Notes under the pieces: model-generated
Databases searched by the model: none
What the model saw: only the letters and a program-made list of their open reading frames with translations
What the model was told of the DNA's origin: nothing
Shown here: positions 25,078-35,972 of the stretch, one piece after another
Layout of the letters: every line of letters begins with the position of its first letter
Position numbering within the stretch: the first letter of the stretch is position 1
Made by a program: the position numbers and the translations under genes
Source of the DNA: Chitinophagales bacterium
GTDB lineage: Bacteria > Bacteroidota > Bacteroidia > Chitinophagales > Saprospiraceae
NCBI GenBank assembly: GCA_026928325.1
Contig: JAIXKS010000021.1
Coordinates: 87,542 to 134,692, forward strand
Reading direction: 5' to 3'
Length of the DNA stretch: 47,151 bases

Positions 25078-28000
25078 TTAATTAATATTAAACCGCAGCG
25101 TCACGCCAGAACGAATGGTCGTAACTGGGAAGGACAATGTGGTACGAGGTACTGTCTTCGAATAGTCGAAGAAAAACCGCAATGCTAGGTTTTTATTGAC
25201 ATCATACTCAACATTTGGGCTGAAAGTGACCGTCTTTTGACCTCTATTGGCTTGGCCATCTACACCCGTTTGAAGGTCATAAACCTCGGAGATATCATCC
25301 TTTAGGGAGTATGTCAAGTTAATCTTCAAATCCTTACCTTGAGCACTCGTTCCCTTGTCCTTAACCAATTTAGACAATAAATTATCCTTTTTGGCTGGTG
25401 GTTCTTCTTCTTCGTTTTTCTTGCGCTTTTTAGATGATTTTTTATCCTTTTTAAATGCTTTGAAATTTTTCACCACATAACCACCATTCACACTAATCTC
25501 TTTAGACTTGGTTTCCCTCAGCTGCGATACGTCAATGGTCAAACTACGAGCCATCTTAAAGTCAAAATCTAATTTTAAATCCTTGACTGTTTTCAAGCTA
25601 ATACCGAGTACCGGCACAAACTGCTCCTGAATCGCCACTGCTGGCACTTCAAGCCTAGAGAAGTAGTTGGCATTAGGTGACAACTCACCATATGGATCCT
25701 GTGCATTATACAATGGTGAAGTTTGGAAGCTGCTCACTCGAATGGTGGATGCATATCCGTGCTTGATCGTAATATTAGAAAAATACTTACGAATCGGTCC
25801 CAATTTACTCAAACCTGCATAATTCAATTGCCAATTCGGTAACGGTATAAAAGTATTTTTGCTATAACGAGCTACCTGATCCAACTCTACATCATACGCT
25901 GATTGATTGGTATAAGTCGCTATAAATGCCGGAACAGTAACGTTAATATTAGTAGGTCCATATCCACCTGGATAATGTGGGTCTTGTTCATAAACACCCG
26001 GATTATCGATATTAGGTAATCTTCTGGCTATAATCTCTCGATTACTCTTGAATAATTCGTACAATCCACGGCTATCCTTAAACAAGGTATTCAGTGCATA
26101 AAACGAAGCATCATAAGAACCAACGTCATAGAGTGCCAATTGCTGGAATTCATCACCTGTTTTATCCGTCTTTCTAAACACTTCATTATGTGTCTCCTGA
26201 TAATTCTTTTTAAAGGAAACATCAATGCTGAAATCCTTAAATGGCTCAATCAAGGTCTTAATGTCTATCGAATGTCGTTTCGTTTGTATCAAGCCTTCAT
26301 TGAACTTCGTGCTTGGGTTAAACCATTCTTGATTGCGAAGCAACCAATTATTTTGACCCTGAATATTCGGTTGAATTCCTGCGATAAAGTCCCAACCTGG
26401 AGCTGTAAACCCTTGGCTTTGGCCGAGTAATTGAGACTGTGGCATAAACCCAGGTATCTGTGTCGTGCGATCGTCTTTAAAATTGACTTTCACTGATCTA
26501 ACCAACATCAATGGCCTGAGTATGACTCGTTCGATGATGGATGGATCTCGTGGTTTGTCGTCCTTTTTAGCCTTATCCTTAGGATCTGCCTTTCCAGAAT
26601 TATCGCCTTCATCAGCAATCGCCTTATCCGGTTCTAGTGCATCCATGGTCATCCGTTTGTCTCTTGTAGAAACATTGCGTTGCCGTTGCTGTGGCTGATT
26701 TTTAACTGACCTTGCAGCCTTTCCGGTTTCTATGGATTTGAGGTAGCTAGATTTTAAATACAACTTACTAAAGTCTAAAGAAACATTCAGGCCTGAATTC
26801 TGACCATTTCTGATGGTATTACCCAATAATGTACCTTCTTCGTCTATCGTGATCAAACTTCCAGCATCCCAACCGTAACTAGCTCGATAATCTGCACCTG
26901 CCGTTATCCAATCCAAAATAGGAACACTCCTGAAAGGCAACCTATAATTGAGGGAAACATCATGCGTATAAGTTTTTGATCGACCTAAGGATCGTAGGTT
27001 TCGATTTCTATAATAATTCGGGTCGTCAATTTCGTTGATAACATCTTTATACAATCGTCCATTTTCATCTCGGAGACTTCCCTTTTCGTCCACCAATTGT
27101 CGATCTTCCAAAGTATTAGCTACGCCTACATATCTCAATTGGTCAACAATGGCATTTGTCTTTGCTCGATATCCAAACCGAATCGATTTTGTCAAATCCC
27201 AGTCAAGCACATAGTTCCGTTCCCAATTAAACCGATTATCATCAAAAGCATATATCGGCTCTAGTGGCTGTCTGAAAGTACGTCGATTGAGCTGATCGAC
27301 CATTTTTGATGTAAAAGAAAAATTATTTGGCAATATACTAAAGTTGAAGTCCGAAAGGAGTTTCAGAGATTTAACTTTAATAAACTTCAATGGCTCTATA
27401 AAAGTAGATTTACGGGAGAAAACATATTCCAATCCCAAGGCTCTTGATACTTGTTTGTCTTCTTTAAGCAAGAAATTGGAAAAAGAATTTTCCGTAAAAG
27501 CATAAGAAATACCAAAATTTGACGGAGACCACGGCTTGCCAGAACCTCCGGCTGTAACCTTCGCATTGGTGATGGTAAATGTTTTGATGGTTACTTCTTC
27601 TCTAGCCAAAGAGCGAATAGAATCCCGAGCATGATTATCACTGATCAAATCCAATTTTTCGCGAACTTTGATATCTTGATCGATGGGGTCGTATTCAGGA
27701 GTTACAATCGTCTTTTGGTACTGGGCATACATCGGAACAACGAGTTTCGCTGCCTTAGGCACCAACTTACCGGCATCTATGTTAATGGCTGCATCATATT
27801 GCAGTTTTTCTTCTCGCATCCGTTCATGCAGTCTATTATCCAATCCTCCAAAACCGGTACTTGTATATTCTCCGGCAAGGTTGATTTCTCCTAAATCGGC
27901 CATTTGCAACTGAAGGCGGCTTTGTGCAGCCCAAGAAAATTGCTCATTATATCCCGTAACACGCATTTCATTGACCCAAATCTCTCCACTCACAATCTTC

Positions 28001-31000
28001 TGAGTCGTTCTGTTTTTAACAGAGATTTCGATTACTTTGACCGTTCCTAAAGATGGATTACCCACCATTCGGATGACATCGCCTTTTTCGGAATTAATAA
28101 CCGCTTGTACGATCGTATCTCGGGCATTAATACCATTGGCGATTCTAACCTTGCGAAGCCCTAAAAGACTATCCAAAGGTAAGTTTATATAATTTCTATC
28201 GGGCCAAATATTTTCAGGTCGCTGGTCAGTATGTCCCGGGGTACTCTTAGAGATGGTCAACGGCAATTCGTACTCATAGTAATTATTGACCATTTGACGT
28301 CTTTCTACCGTATAAAGATTTGTTGTATCTACCGGAAAGTCTTTACCCAATCTGACCACTACTGAAATATCTCCATTATTGATCGAGTCACCAATAATAT
28401 TTAAAAGGTTTTCAGCATGTACAAACATTTGCAATCGCTTATATAATGCGAGGTTTACATTAGCGATTTTAGTCATACCTACTTCACAATCTTGTGGTAG
28501 ATTTCTAAATTTCAATGCCATCGATCTTTCATCTTGGAAGGTAGTAGCCAACTGTCCAAAGGAGCGTGTACGAATCGTACCTCGTGGTGTCTGATACTTG
28601 AATGGTAGCTTATCTGAATTTTCCTCAATACCCACATCATCAATACTAAATTCCAATCTATCAATTCCATCTCTTACCACTTCACATATAGGTTTTTGCT
28701 TTCTCCAGATACTACGTTGCAATTGGAATTCTGCAAGACGGAAAGTCTTAGGCGTCTCGAAGTCCGTAAAATACATCCGCATAAACTGAATACCCCTAAA
28801 TCCATCGATTTCTCCGACTTTCGAACCAGAAGATAATGGAATTTGGAATCGATACCATTTTTGCTCTTTATTATTTACTACGATCACTTTGGATTCTCGC
28901 AAGTATTGACTAATAGAGACGGTATCTAACTCATCAGTATTGCCCAACCTTCGGATATCGATGATATATTCATAAAAGGCTTCTGTCTGATCGAGCGATT
29001 TATTATTATTGATATCTTCCGAATCTGGATAATTATTACCTCTTACTGACGTGGTCGCATTTTGAGAATTTCCATTATTAAACGGAGTGTTTCCTTGTGG
29101 TCCGTTAAATCTTTTCATCCTATCGAGGAGTGAATTGTGGTGACTTAAGGATGGGTCATTAAAGAAAACAAAGTCATCATTGGATGGGTCGGCTACAATC
29201 TCTGCGATATTGGCCAGACCATTTTCAATCAACCAAGATTCATACTTGGTCGCTTCCTGCGCATTATCTAAACCATCTAGCCCTAAATCTTGCTTAGGTC
29301 CTTCTTCCAAATCAAAGCCATTGACCAATGGAATACTTACAGTCGCCCTACCATACACCGTATTTAAGACTGGAACTCTGTGTTGTGTCGTCGGCAAAGC
29401 ATTCTCAAAAAACAATAAATTATCTTTGATGACATCTTCAGAGACACTTCCTAAGTTAAACACGATCTTTCCGGACTCGCCACTGATTTGCGGTTGGCCA
29501 TCACCTCGATCCATGAAGGGATTGAGCATCCAAAACTCGATACTTTCATAATTGGCCGATTCAAAATCTGAATTTGGAAAATAGCGCTGAATACCCGCCC
29601 ATCTTGAAGTCGGATCACGAAGTACAATCTGATTATCTACAAGATCAAAACCTCTACTATATCCCGGGTGGCCATCTCTATTTTCAAAGTTATAGGGTCC
29701 TCTTTCACTCGGGTAGTAGCTCAAGTCAAAGGTAAATAATTGTTGTTGTTGTCCAGGTTGAACTTCCCTATTTTTGAATAGTTGATTTTGATTAATAATG
29801 GCCGTATAAGGATTCTGATTATCAACACTAGTCCTATTCGTTCCTAAATCCAAGGTACTCCAGTTAAGCAACGCACGGTTTGCATTACTGGCAAGATGGT
29901 TGACAAGAGAGGATTCTTTAAACTTAGTGGCATCCGTGGTTAATTCAGAAGGCACACTCGCCAATGACCAAACATTGGTATTTGATCCTCCTAAATTAAA
30001 TCCGGAAACGGCGCCTTCGAAATCATCCAGATTGGCAATTCCTTCATCTTCAAATACTTGATTTCCATTATTATCTGTATATTCCAAGTTTATACCCTTG
30101 GCGTGACCGGGTTTTAGCCCTGCTACTTCTGCTGTAAAATTCAAGATCGACTTTTCTGATGTACTATAAAACGGCAGCTTATCAACCAATTTAGTGACCA
30201 ACGGAACTTCATTTGAATAGTTAAAATCCAATCCAAAAATACGGTTTCGAATCGGATCATCTCCAATATTCACCTTTTGCGTAATCGGTCGCTCTGACAA
30301 TCTTAAAAAAGTAGCACCTAATGAGGATTTTTTATTAAATTGATACTCAGCTCGTAACCCAATCATGTTCTTTTGCTGCAAACTGAATAACGAGTTATCT
30401 TCAAAAGAGACATTAATAGGTGTACCTTGCGATAAATAAGCCGGATTAATGATTCTCAATTTTCCTAAAGAGTAATCTATTTCGTAATCCAAGCCTTCCA
30501 CTAATTGCTTTCCTCCTGCTGACACGCGCACCGATCCTTGCGGTATGTAAAATCCAAGGCTAAATTCACCATTTGAACTACCCGATTTCACCTTACCTAC
30601 CATACGGAATTTATTTTGAGTCAATCCGGTATGTTCGGTTACGGCTTGGATTTGTTGGTATAATTCGTTATATCTAAATTTAGAAAGCGCAGCTTCAACG
30701 CCTATCGTATCCAAATTGTATTTATCGACCATGATCTTACCGATTCGCTCTCCGGTCAAGTGAGAACCAAAAGGCTCTAACACTGGAAACACAACACTTC
30801 CTGTTCTCTCTATGACCGTCACGCCCGGGATATAGTCAAAAAATCCATCGGGTTGTGGATCACCAAATCTATTGAGATTATCTAGATTAAATAACTCTAA
30901 TATCGGCAATTTGATCAAAAGCGGATCCGGCATATATCTTTTTAAAGACCCATCCGTAAAGTCGTCTTCATAAAAAATATCAAACTCAAAATCTGATGGA

Positions 31001-32655
31001 TTGAGCGAACTCGTATTCAAATTATACACGTTTTTCATCATCAAATCCCACATAGGAGTATTGACGATTTGATTGGTTGATTTCAAAAGCTTTACGAAGT
31101 GTACTTTAGGTGGTTCAACCCGTGTTGTATCGGCTTGATTGGCAGGATTAATGGAGTTTAAAGACAACTGACCTACTTCATATACTGCGTTTGGATTGGA
31201 AGTATAGTAGTAGTTGTAAGCCACACCCAATACCTGATTTGGTCGTAATCGAACATTTAGCGATAGGGTTCCCAACTTAGGATTATAGGTATATTCAGAA
31301 GAATTCAATCTGCGACCTCGGAATACTTCAAAGTCTTTGGTTCTTTTAAGCAAAAATTCAGGACCTTCGAGGACATTGGTCACTTTATCGATATCGACAA
31401 TATTTTTATTGCGCTGTAACTTTTCATAGATGTCATTGACTTTATTATCTGGCAAATACTCGCCAAAATCATCTCTATCACCTCCTAAATAGTTGGTTGC
31501 TGAATTCGGATTGGTCGAGTGCTTGCGATCTGCTTCCGCCAAATCGGCAATAGCGGCAATCATATTGGAGTTCTCTTGAAATTCCGGTCGATCATCAGAC
31601 ACCCATACTTCTATCTGCACGATCTGATGTGGCGTTCGGATATAAGGAATGCTTGACAAAGCCCTTTCGTACACATCTCTATTGTAATGGGAAATAAAGA
31701 AGTGACGGTCTGCATCATATTTGTTTGGCGTAAGGATAAATTCTTGCTCCGAAACTCCGTTTTCTATCCGGATGGAATTATTTTTAGAACGTTGTTGAGA
31801 CGCCAAACCAGTAATTCTCAACCTTGCAAATTGCACTTCTGCTTTGAGACCGAACAAACTTTGTGCACCTTGGATTAGATTGCCTCGCAACGGCAAACTC
31901 ACATTACCTGCTTCGATTTTTTTGATGATATCATCTTCTGAGAAAGCGTCAGAATCAAAGGCGAGTTTTGTTTTTCGATCAAAATCAAAGGTTGATTGTG
32001 TATCGTAATTAAAGTCAAGGTCGAGTTTTTTACCTATTTTACCATTGACATTCATTTTTATTTGGGTCGTAAAATCCGGCTGACTTACTCTTTGTGCATT
32101 TAGGGTAAGTCTAGGGTCATTTCTTCTCGTATAGAGCCAACCGACATTGAGATCAACCCTTCCTTGTGGTTGAATATTGACTTCCGTACCTCCAAACAAG
32201 CGGTCAATCAGACTGTTTTCTAAGTCTATCCGATCGACAGGGTCGATTTTTCCAGATTTAGACTTTTTATCAGATTTAATACCTCCTAATGTATTAAAAT
32301 ATCTTCGCTCCTGATCCTGACCTACGTAGTCCATGTACTCTTCAAACGTCATATAGGTTGGTGTCCGATAGTATTCGTCGCCTATTTTTTCATATATGAT
32401 GTATTGGCCGGAAATCGGGTCGTATTCTACCTTCTGTGAGATTTCCTTTGTAGTAATATCAAATGGATTGTATTTTTTGTCCGTGATGAAGTCGCCATGT
32501 CGATCGACTAACGGAATCGTATCCAACGTATTGGTTTTCAGTATCTCATGACTAAATGGGTTTGGTAAATTTCTAGACGGAGCCGATCCAGCTACCATTT
32601 GAAATACCCAGCCCAAAATCATTAAACTAACTAAGCAAAGCTTTCTAAAAGTCAT
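25078..32655 (-). CDS. sprA: SprA, outer-membrane translocon of the type IX secretion system
   Basis: At 2525 residues this is the giant beta-barrel through which type IX cargo crosses the outer membrane; related proteins are Sov and SprA of gliding bacteria. A signal peptide (MTFRKLCLVSLMILGWVFQMVAGS) is followed by family regions such as GGTEVNIQPQGRVDLNVG near residue 155, RPNQVLGVAYNYYY, KSSLGATFLRLSERP, LDFDFKMARSLTIDVSQLRE and, at the end, VTFSPNVEYDVNKNLALRFF. Length matches the family (about 2,400). The frame is intact. A Lys-rich, low-complexity insert (KKDKKSSKKRKKNEEEEP) lies near 2400. It follows ruvA by 117 bases, an order also known from other Bacteroidota. PorZ elsewhere in the window belongs to the same system; PorV, PorU and the PorK-N motor are not seen here. 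Confidence 0.96.
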   Translation of the reverse strand: MTFRKLCLVSLMILGWVFQMVAGSAPSRNLPNPFSHEILKTNTLDTIPLVDRHGDFITDKKYNPFDITTKEISQKVEYDPISGQYIIYEKIGDEYYRTPTYMTFEEYMDYVGQDQERRYFNTLGGIKSDKKSKSGKIDPVDRIDLENSLIDRLFGGTEVNIQPQGRVDLNVGWLYTRRNDPRLTLNAQRVSQPDFTTQIKMNVNGKIGKKLDLDFNYDTQSTFDFDRKTKLAFDSDAFSEDDIIKKIEAGNVSLPLRGNLIQGAQSLFGLKAEVQFARLRITGLASQQRSKNNSIRIENGVSEQEFILTPNKYDADRHFFISHYNRDVYERALSSIPYIRTPHQIVQIEVWVSDDRPEFQENSNMIAAIADLAEADRKHSTNPNSATNYLGGDRDDFGEYLPDNKVNDIYEKLQRNKNIVDIDKVTNVLEGPEFLLKRTKDFEVFRGRRLNSSEYTYNPKLGTLSLNVRLRPNQVLGVAYNYYYTSNPNAVYEVGQLSLNSINPANQADTTRVEPPKVHFVKLLKSTNQIVNTPMWDLMMKNVYNLNTSSLNPSDFEFDIFYEDDFTDGSLKRYMPDPLLIKLPILELFNLDNLNRFGDPQPDGFFDYIPGVTVIERTGSVVFPVLEPFGSHLTGERIGKIMVDKYNLDTIGVEAALSKFRYNELYQQIQAVTEHTGLTQNKFRMVGKVKSGSSNGEFSLGFYIPQGSVRVSAGGKQLVEGLDYEIDYSLGKLRIINPAYLSQGTPINVSFEDNSLFSLQQKNMIGLRAEYQFNKKSSLGATFLRLSERPITQKVNIGDDPIRNRIFGLDFNYSNEVPLVTKLVDKLPFYSTSEKSILNFTAEVAGLKPGHAKGINLEYTDNNGNQVFEDEGIANLDDFEGAVSGFNLGGSNTNVWSLASVPSELTTDATKFKESSLVNHLASNANRALLNWSTLDLGTNRTSVDNQNPYTAIINQNQLFKNREVQPGQQQQLFTFDLSYYPSERGPYNFENRDGHPGYSRGFDLVDNQIVLRDPTSRWAGIQRYFPNSDFESANYESIEFWMLNPFMDRGDGQPQISGESGKIVFNLGSVSEDVIKDNLLFFENALPTTQHRVPVLNTVYGRATVSIPLVNGFDLEEGPKQDLGLDGLDNAQEATKYESWLIENGLANIAEIVADPSNDDFVFFNDPSLSHHNSLLDRMKRFNGPQGNTPFNNGNSQNATTSVRGNNYPDSEDINNNKSLDQTEAFYEYIIDIRRLGNTDELDTVSISQYLRESKVIVVNNKEQKWYRFQIPLSSGSKVGEIDGFRGIQFMRMYFTDFETPKTFRLAEFQLQRSIWRKQKPICEVVRDGIDRLEFSIDDVGIEENSDKLPFKYQTPRGTIRTRSFGQLATTFQDERSMALKFRNLPQDCEVGMTKIANVNLALYKRLQMFVHAENLLNIIGDSINNGDISVVVRLGKDFPVDTTNLYTVERRQMVNNYYEYELPLTISKSTPGHTDQRPENIWPDRNYINLPLDSLLGLRKVRIANGINARDTIVQAVINSEKGDVIRMVGNPSLGTVKVIEISVKNRTTQKIVSGEIWVNEMRVTGYNEQFSWAAQSRLQLQMADLGEINLAGEYTSTGFGGLDNRLHERMREEKLQYDAAINIDAGKLVPKAAKLVVPMYAQYQKTIVTPEYDPIDQDIKVREKLDLISDNHARDSIRSLAREEVTIKTFTITNAKVTAGGSGKPWSPSNFGISYAFTENSFSNFLLKEDKQVSRALGLEYVFSRKSTFIEPLKFIKVKSLKLLSDFNFSILPNNFSFTSKMVDQLNRRTFRQPLEPIYAFDDNRFNWERNYVLDWDLTKSIRFGYRAKTNAIVDQLRYVGVANTLEDRQLVDEKGSLRDENGRLYKDVINEIDDPNYYRNRNLRSLGRSKTYTHDVSLNYRLPFRSVPILDWITAGADYRASYGWDAGSLITIDEEGTLLGNTIRNGQNSGLNVSLDFSKLYLKSSYLKSIETGKAARSVKNQPQQRQRNVSTRDKRMTMDALEPDKAIADEGDNSGKADPKDKAKKDDKPRDPSIIERVILRPLMLVRSVKVNFKDDRTTQIPGFMPQSQLLGQSQGFTAPGWDFIAGIQPNIQGQNNWLLRNQEWFNPSTKFNEGLIQTKRHSIDIKTLIEPFKDFSIDVSFKKNYQETHNEVFRKTDKTGDEFQQLALYDVGSYDASFYALNTLFKDSRGLYELFKSNREIIARRLPNIDNPGVYEQDPHYPGGYGPTNINVTVPAFIATYTNQSAYDVELDQVARYSKNTFIPLPNWQLNYAGLSKLGPIRKYFSNITIKHGYASTIRVSSFQTSPLYNAQDPYGELSPNANYFSRLEVPAVAIQEQFVPVLGISLKTVKDLKLDFDFKMARSLTIDVSQLRETKSKEISVNGGYVVKNFKAFKKDKKSSKKRKKNEEEEPPAKKDNLLSKLVKDKGTSAQGKDLKINLTYSLKDDISEVYDLQTGVDGQANRGQKTVTFSPNVEYDVNKNLALRFFFDYSKTVPRTTLSFPVTTIRSGVTLRFNIN

Positions 32656-32771
32656 AAAATCTCTATATATTTTTATCGAAAATTTTCGATTTTTACAATT
32701 TCAGTACAAAACATTGATGAATAACGATAATTGTTCTCCAAATCGTATAAAAAAAGTTAAAAAAATTATAA

Positions 32772-33365
32772 TTAACTCATTTGCTTGAGTGCAATTTTAA
32801 TTAACTCTTGTACAGATTCGATATCCGGTTGTTTACTGATAATCTGTCTGACATTTTTATCTACGATTGGCTTAGGAAATCCTAAAGCTACCAAGGCGGA
32901 CACCGCTTCTTGTTGAATAGGTTGTACCGACATACTCACCGGAACGGTTTGTTCTAGGCCGATTTCTTTAACCACCTTATCCTTTAGATCCAAAATAATC
33001 CGCTTGGCCGTTTTAGGACCAACTCCTTTAGCTTTGCTAAAAGCATGCGCATTATCATGCAAGATCGCCGATCGGATTTCGTCGGGATTCATATAAGACA
33101 AGATAACCCTTGCCGTATTGACGCCAATCCCCGAAACCGATATCAACAAAACAAAAATAGAACGCTCATCATCATCAAAAAAACCATATAAGGATTGGTC
33201 GTCTTCCCGAACATTCATATATGTAAAAATCTTAATTTTTGTCAATCCGTCTATTTTGGAGTAAGTATTAAGACTGATATTGACATGATAACCTACACCG
33301 TTGCATTCTACATAAATGAACGTCGGCGTTTTATAAGTAATTTCCCCATTGAGATACGCTATCAA
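32772..33365 (-). CDS. ruvA: Holliday junction DNA helicase subunit RuvA
   Basis: This 197-residue protein binds four-way junctions as a tetramer and loads RuvB for branch migration. It starts MIAYLNGEITYKTP with a TTG start, followed by the OB-type domain I (ECNGVGYHVNISLNTYSKID, FTYMNVREDDQSLYGFFDDD), the helix-hairpin-helix domain (ISVSGIGVNTARVILSYM, AKGVGPKTAKRIILDLKDKV) and the domain III that touches RuvB (ALVALGFPKPIVDKNVRQI). Length is standard. A TACATTTG box lies at 33402-33409. It is the first gene before sprA, with which it may share a transcript. Confidence 0.96.
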   Translation of the reverse strand: MIAYLNGEITYKTPTFIYVECNGVGYHVNISLNTYSKIDGLTKIKIFTYMNVREDDQSLYGFFDDDERSIFVLLISVSGIGVNTARVILSYMNPDEIRSAILHDNAHAFSKAKGVGPKTAKRIILDLKDKVVKEIGLEQTVPVSMSVQPIQQEAVSALVALGFPKPIVDKNVRQIISKQPDIESVQELIKIALKQMS

Positions 33366-33401
33366 AATGCCTTATTTTATAATAAACAAACAATAAAAGT
33401 G

Positions 33402-33409
33402 CAAATGTA
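33402..33409 (-). promoter_or_regulatory. Candidate -7 box for ruvA-sprA
   Basis: CAAATGTA on the plus strand is TACATTTG on the minus strand, a TAnnTTTG match 37-44 bases before the start of ruvA. Confidence 0.45.
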
Positions 33410-33464
33410 TTAAAATATTATACATTCTATTGTTTTATAATATGAAAATTAATGGATTGCGGGA

Positions 33465-34511
33465 CTATTTTAAAGAATTTTCCATTAATTGGGTGCGATA
33501 TTGCTCCCATTTCCAAGCAGAAGACATAATATCACGGACTGTAAATTGTGGCTGCCAGCCCAATAATTGTGCAGCTCTTGAATAATCTGCATAGATTGCG
33601 ACCACATCTCCTGGCCTTCTTGGTCCCAACTTATAGTTGAGTTTAACACCTGTTTCCTTTTCAAAGGCCGCAATGATCTCTAGTACAGAAAGTCCATTTC
33701 CGATGCCCACATTAAAGACGTCACAAGACTGATTTTGCTTGCCATCAAAGAGGTATTGCAAAGCTAGCGTATGCGCTCGAGCCAAATCCATCACATGAAT
33801 GTAATCTCGAATACAGCTGCCGTCCCGCGTCGGATAATCCGTTCCAAATACCGTCATTTGATCCCGTCTGCCTATCGCTGTCTCGGTAATGACCGGAACA
33901 AGGTTTTGAGGTGGATTGATGGGTGACTCACCGATGATTCCACTCGGGTGTGCACCGGCAGGATTAAAATATCGAAGAAGAATCCCTTGCATCGCCGAAT
34001 CCTTTATCGTATCTGTTATGATATGTTCGCCTATCTGCTTCGTCCGACCATACGGAGAGGCTGCCTCTTGCCATGGTGTTTGTTCTGTCACTGGACTCTC
34101 CGGAGCATCGCCATAGACTGTACAACTCGAACTAAATATAAACCCTTTGACTTTATATCGCAACGCTAAGGTCAAGATATTCATTAACGACTCTAAGTTG
34201 TTTTTGAAGTATAGCAGTGGTTTTTCGACCGATTCTCCTACCGCTTTCAAGGCAGCAAAATGAATGATACCACGGATATCGGGATGATCAACAAAAATCT
34301 GCTCAGAAGCATCTAAATCACACAAATCCAAGGGATAAAAAGGCACCTCGACACCAGTCAATTGCTTGATCGTTTGCAAGGGTGACGTATCGGAGTTGCT
34401 GCCATTATCGACGCAAACGACTTCATATCCATGCTGAATTAAATCAATAATCGTATGGCTGCCAATATATCCTGTTCCACCTGTTACCAATACCTTTTGT
34501 TTCATATCCAT
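33465..34511 (-). CDS. galE: UDP-glucose 4-epimerase GalE
   Basis: The 348-residue enzyme interconverts UDP-glucose and UDP-galactose with bound NAD. The Rossmann motif VTGGTGYIGSHT is at residues 9-20, FSSSCTVYGD marks the catalytic Ser region, and the YGRTKQIGE pattern gives the Tyr-x-x-x-Lys pair. RDYIHVMDLARAH and the C-terminal FNVGIGNGLSVLEII and GPRRPGDV match the family. Both ATGs (34511, 34505) are possible starts. It follows a sensor kinase gene by about 33 bases, an unusual pairing. It supplies sugars for surface polysaccharide or lipopolysaccharide, probably; galactose use is the alternative. Confidence 0.94.
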   Translation of the reverse strand: MDMKQKVLVTGGTGYIGSHTIIDLIQHGYEVVCVDNGSNSDTSPLQTIKQLTGVEVPFYPLDLCDLDASEQIFVDHPDIRGIIHFAALKAVGESVEKPLLYFKNNLESLMNILTLALRYKVKGFIFSSSCTVYGDAPESPVTEQTPWQEAASPYGRTKQIGEHIITDTIKDSAMQGILLRYFNPAGAHPSGIIGESPINPPQNLVPVITETAIGRRDQMTVFGTDYPTRDGSCIRDYIHVMDLARAHTLALQYLFDGKQNQSCDVFNVGIGNGLSVLEIIAAFEKETGVKLNYKLGPRRPGDVVAIYADYSRAAQLLGWQPQFTVRDIMSSAWKWEQYRTQLMENSLK

Positions 34512-34544
34512 GGTTCTAAAATGTTAGTCAAACGCCTTTTTTAC

Positions 34545-35714
34545 TTATTTTGGCAAGATAATACAAAATGTTGTTTCTTCATATGGTTTTGAGGATTTGA
34601 CATATATTTTGCCTTTATGGTATTCCTCTACGATTCTTTTGACCAATGATAGCCCAAGCCCCCAACCTCTCTTTTTGGTTGAATATCCCGGTTTGAAAAT
34701 GGTCTTAAATTGCGACTGAGGTATTCCATGTCCGGTATCGCTCAATTCGATAAATACTTGATTTTTTTGTTCGTAGATATGACACGAGATCGTACCAGCA
34801 CCATCCAAAGCATCGAGGGCATTGCGGATAAGGTTTTCGATTACCCAAGCAAATAAATGTTTATTGATGCTAGCGGTTATCCGATTTTCAGGTGCAAAAA
34901 AGTCAAATTTGACTCTGCTTGGCGACCGCCGAATAAAATACTCTTTGACTTCCTCTAATTCTGCAAATATATCCATCTCGGTAAGAATCGGTTCCGAGCC
35001 AATCTTCGAAAATCGTTCTGCAACCAATTCCAATCGATCCACATCTTTTTTCATTTCTTCAAAGATATCGAGATCCGAAGGATTATCGGAATAAGTATCC
35101 TTTAAAACCTCAATCCAACCTACAATAGCGCTAATCGGCGTACCCAATTGATGCGCTGTTTCTTTAGCCATACCTGCCCAAACCCTGTTTTGCTCTGATC
35201 GCCTGGACGAACTAAACATCACGTATCCTAAGGCAATATACAAGCCGACGAGCAAGCCTTGAACATATGGAAACAGCTTGATGTAATTTAATAACGGAGA
35301 ATTAAACCAATAGATATATTGAGCATATCCTGTTCCTTCGATTGGTTTTTCTCCTGATGCCAAAAACTCACGTTTTTTTTGCTCTAAGAATGCTTTACTT
35401 TCTAGATCTTTGGGATTGAAGTTTTGTCCTTCTAACATTCCGGATTCATCCTCAAAAATAACCGGCAAGGGAAAAGACTCTATAATCGTCTGAAGAAAAG
35501 TAATATCCGCCGAGTAATCCGAGACAACATCCTGTCTAATAAATTCCGTCAGGGCTTGCTTAAATAAAAAGACATGCTTTTCTTCCTTTTCTTTAAGATT
35601 TTCAGCCAAAAAATTGGAATATAGTATCGTCAAAAACAATATCATTGCACCCATTACCATAAGTAAGAGCTTCGACCTATTGCTTTTGTTAAATAAGAAT
35701 ACTATATTATCCAA
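34545..35714 (-). CDS. Sensor histidine kinase
   Basis: The 389-residue protein has two membrane helices (about 14-34 and 148-168) with a short external sensor part between them. The kinase part has the phospho-acceptor His188 in AKETAHQLGTPISAIVGWIE, an N box with Asn294/Asn298 (ENLIRNALDALDG), DTGHGI (326-331), and GWGLGLS (350-356), so all catalytic motifs are present. Input signal is unknown and the external loop shows no recognised sensor domain. No response-regulator gene is next to it; galE follows by 33 bases. The partner regulator must lie elsewhere, or the kinase works in a phosphorelay. Confidence 0.92.
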   Translation of the reverse strand: MDNIVFLFNKSNRSKLLLMVMGAMILFLTILYSNFLAENLKEKEEKHVFLFKQALTEFIRQDVVSDYSADITFLQTIIESFPLPVIFEDESGMLEGQNFNPKDLESKAFLEQKKREFLASGEKPIEGTGYAQYIYWFNSPLLNYIKLFPYVQGLLVGLYIALGYVMFSSSRRSEQNRVWAGMAKETAHQLGTPISAIVGWIEVLKDTYSDNPSDLDIFEEMKKDVDRLELVAERFSKIGSEPILTEMDIFAELEEVKEYFIRRSPSRVKFDFFAPENRITASINKHLFAWVIENLIRNALDALDGAGTISCHIYEQKNQVFIELSDTGHGIPQSQFKTIFKPGYSTKKRGWGLGLSLVKRIVEEYHKGKIYVKSSKPYEETTFCIILPK

Positions 35715-35908
35715 ATACGCTTTTTATATAATGATAACGGTGTATCAATCATCTGATATTGTATTTAATCCCAAAATTTGTACCATTTATCTTTAAACAA
35801 TTTAAAATTGTATAATTGATAGTTGAAAATTGAAAACTAAACACATGAATTATAAGTGTGTTGCAACAAATGGGTATATAGTAATCCTTTATGATGACTA
35901 TAAAACAA

Positions 35909-35952
35909 AAAGTACCGAAAACAGTATGACCAACTCCTGCTTCCGGTACTTT
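35909..35952 (-). terminator. Terminator for the unknown gene at 35973
   Basis: AAAGTACCG (35909-35917) pairs with CGGTACTTT (35944-35952). On the minus strand the stem is followed by a U-rich run (TTTTTGTTTTATAG). It lies about 20 bases past the stop at 35973. Confidence 0.7.
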
Positions 35953-35972
35953 ATGTTATACTATGGTTGTGA

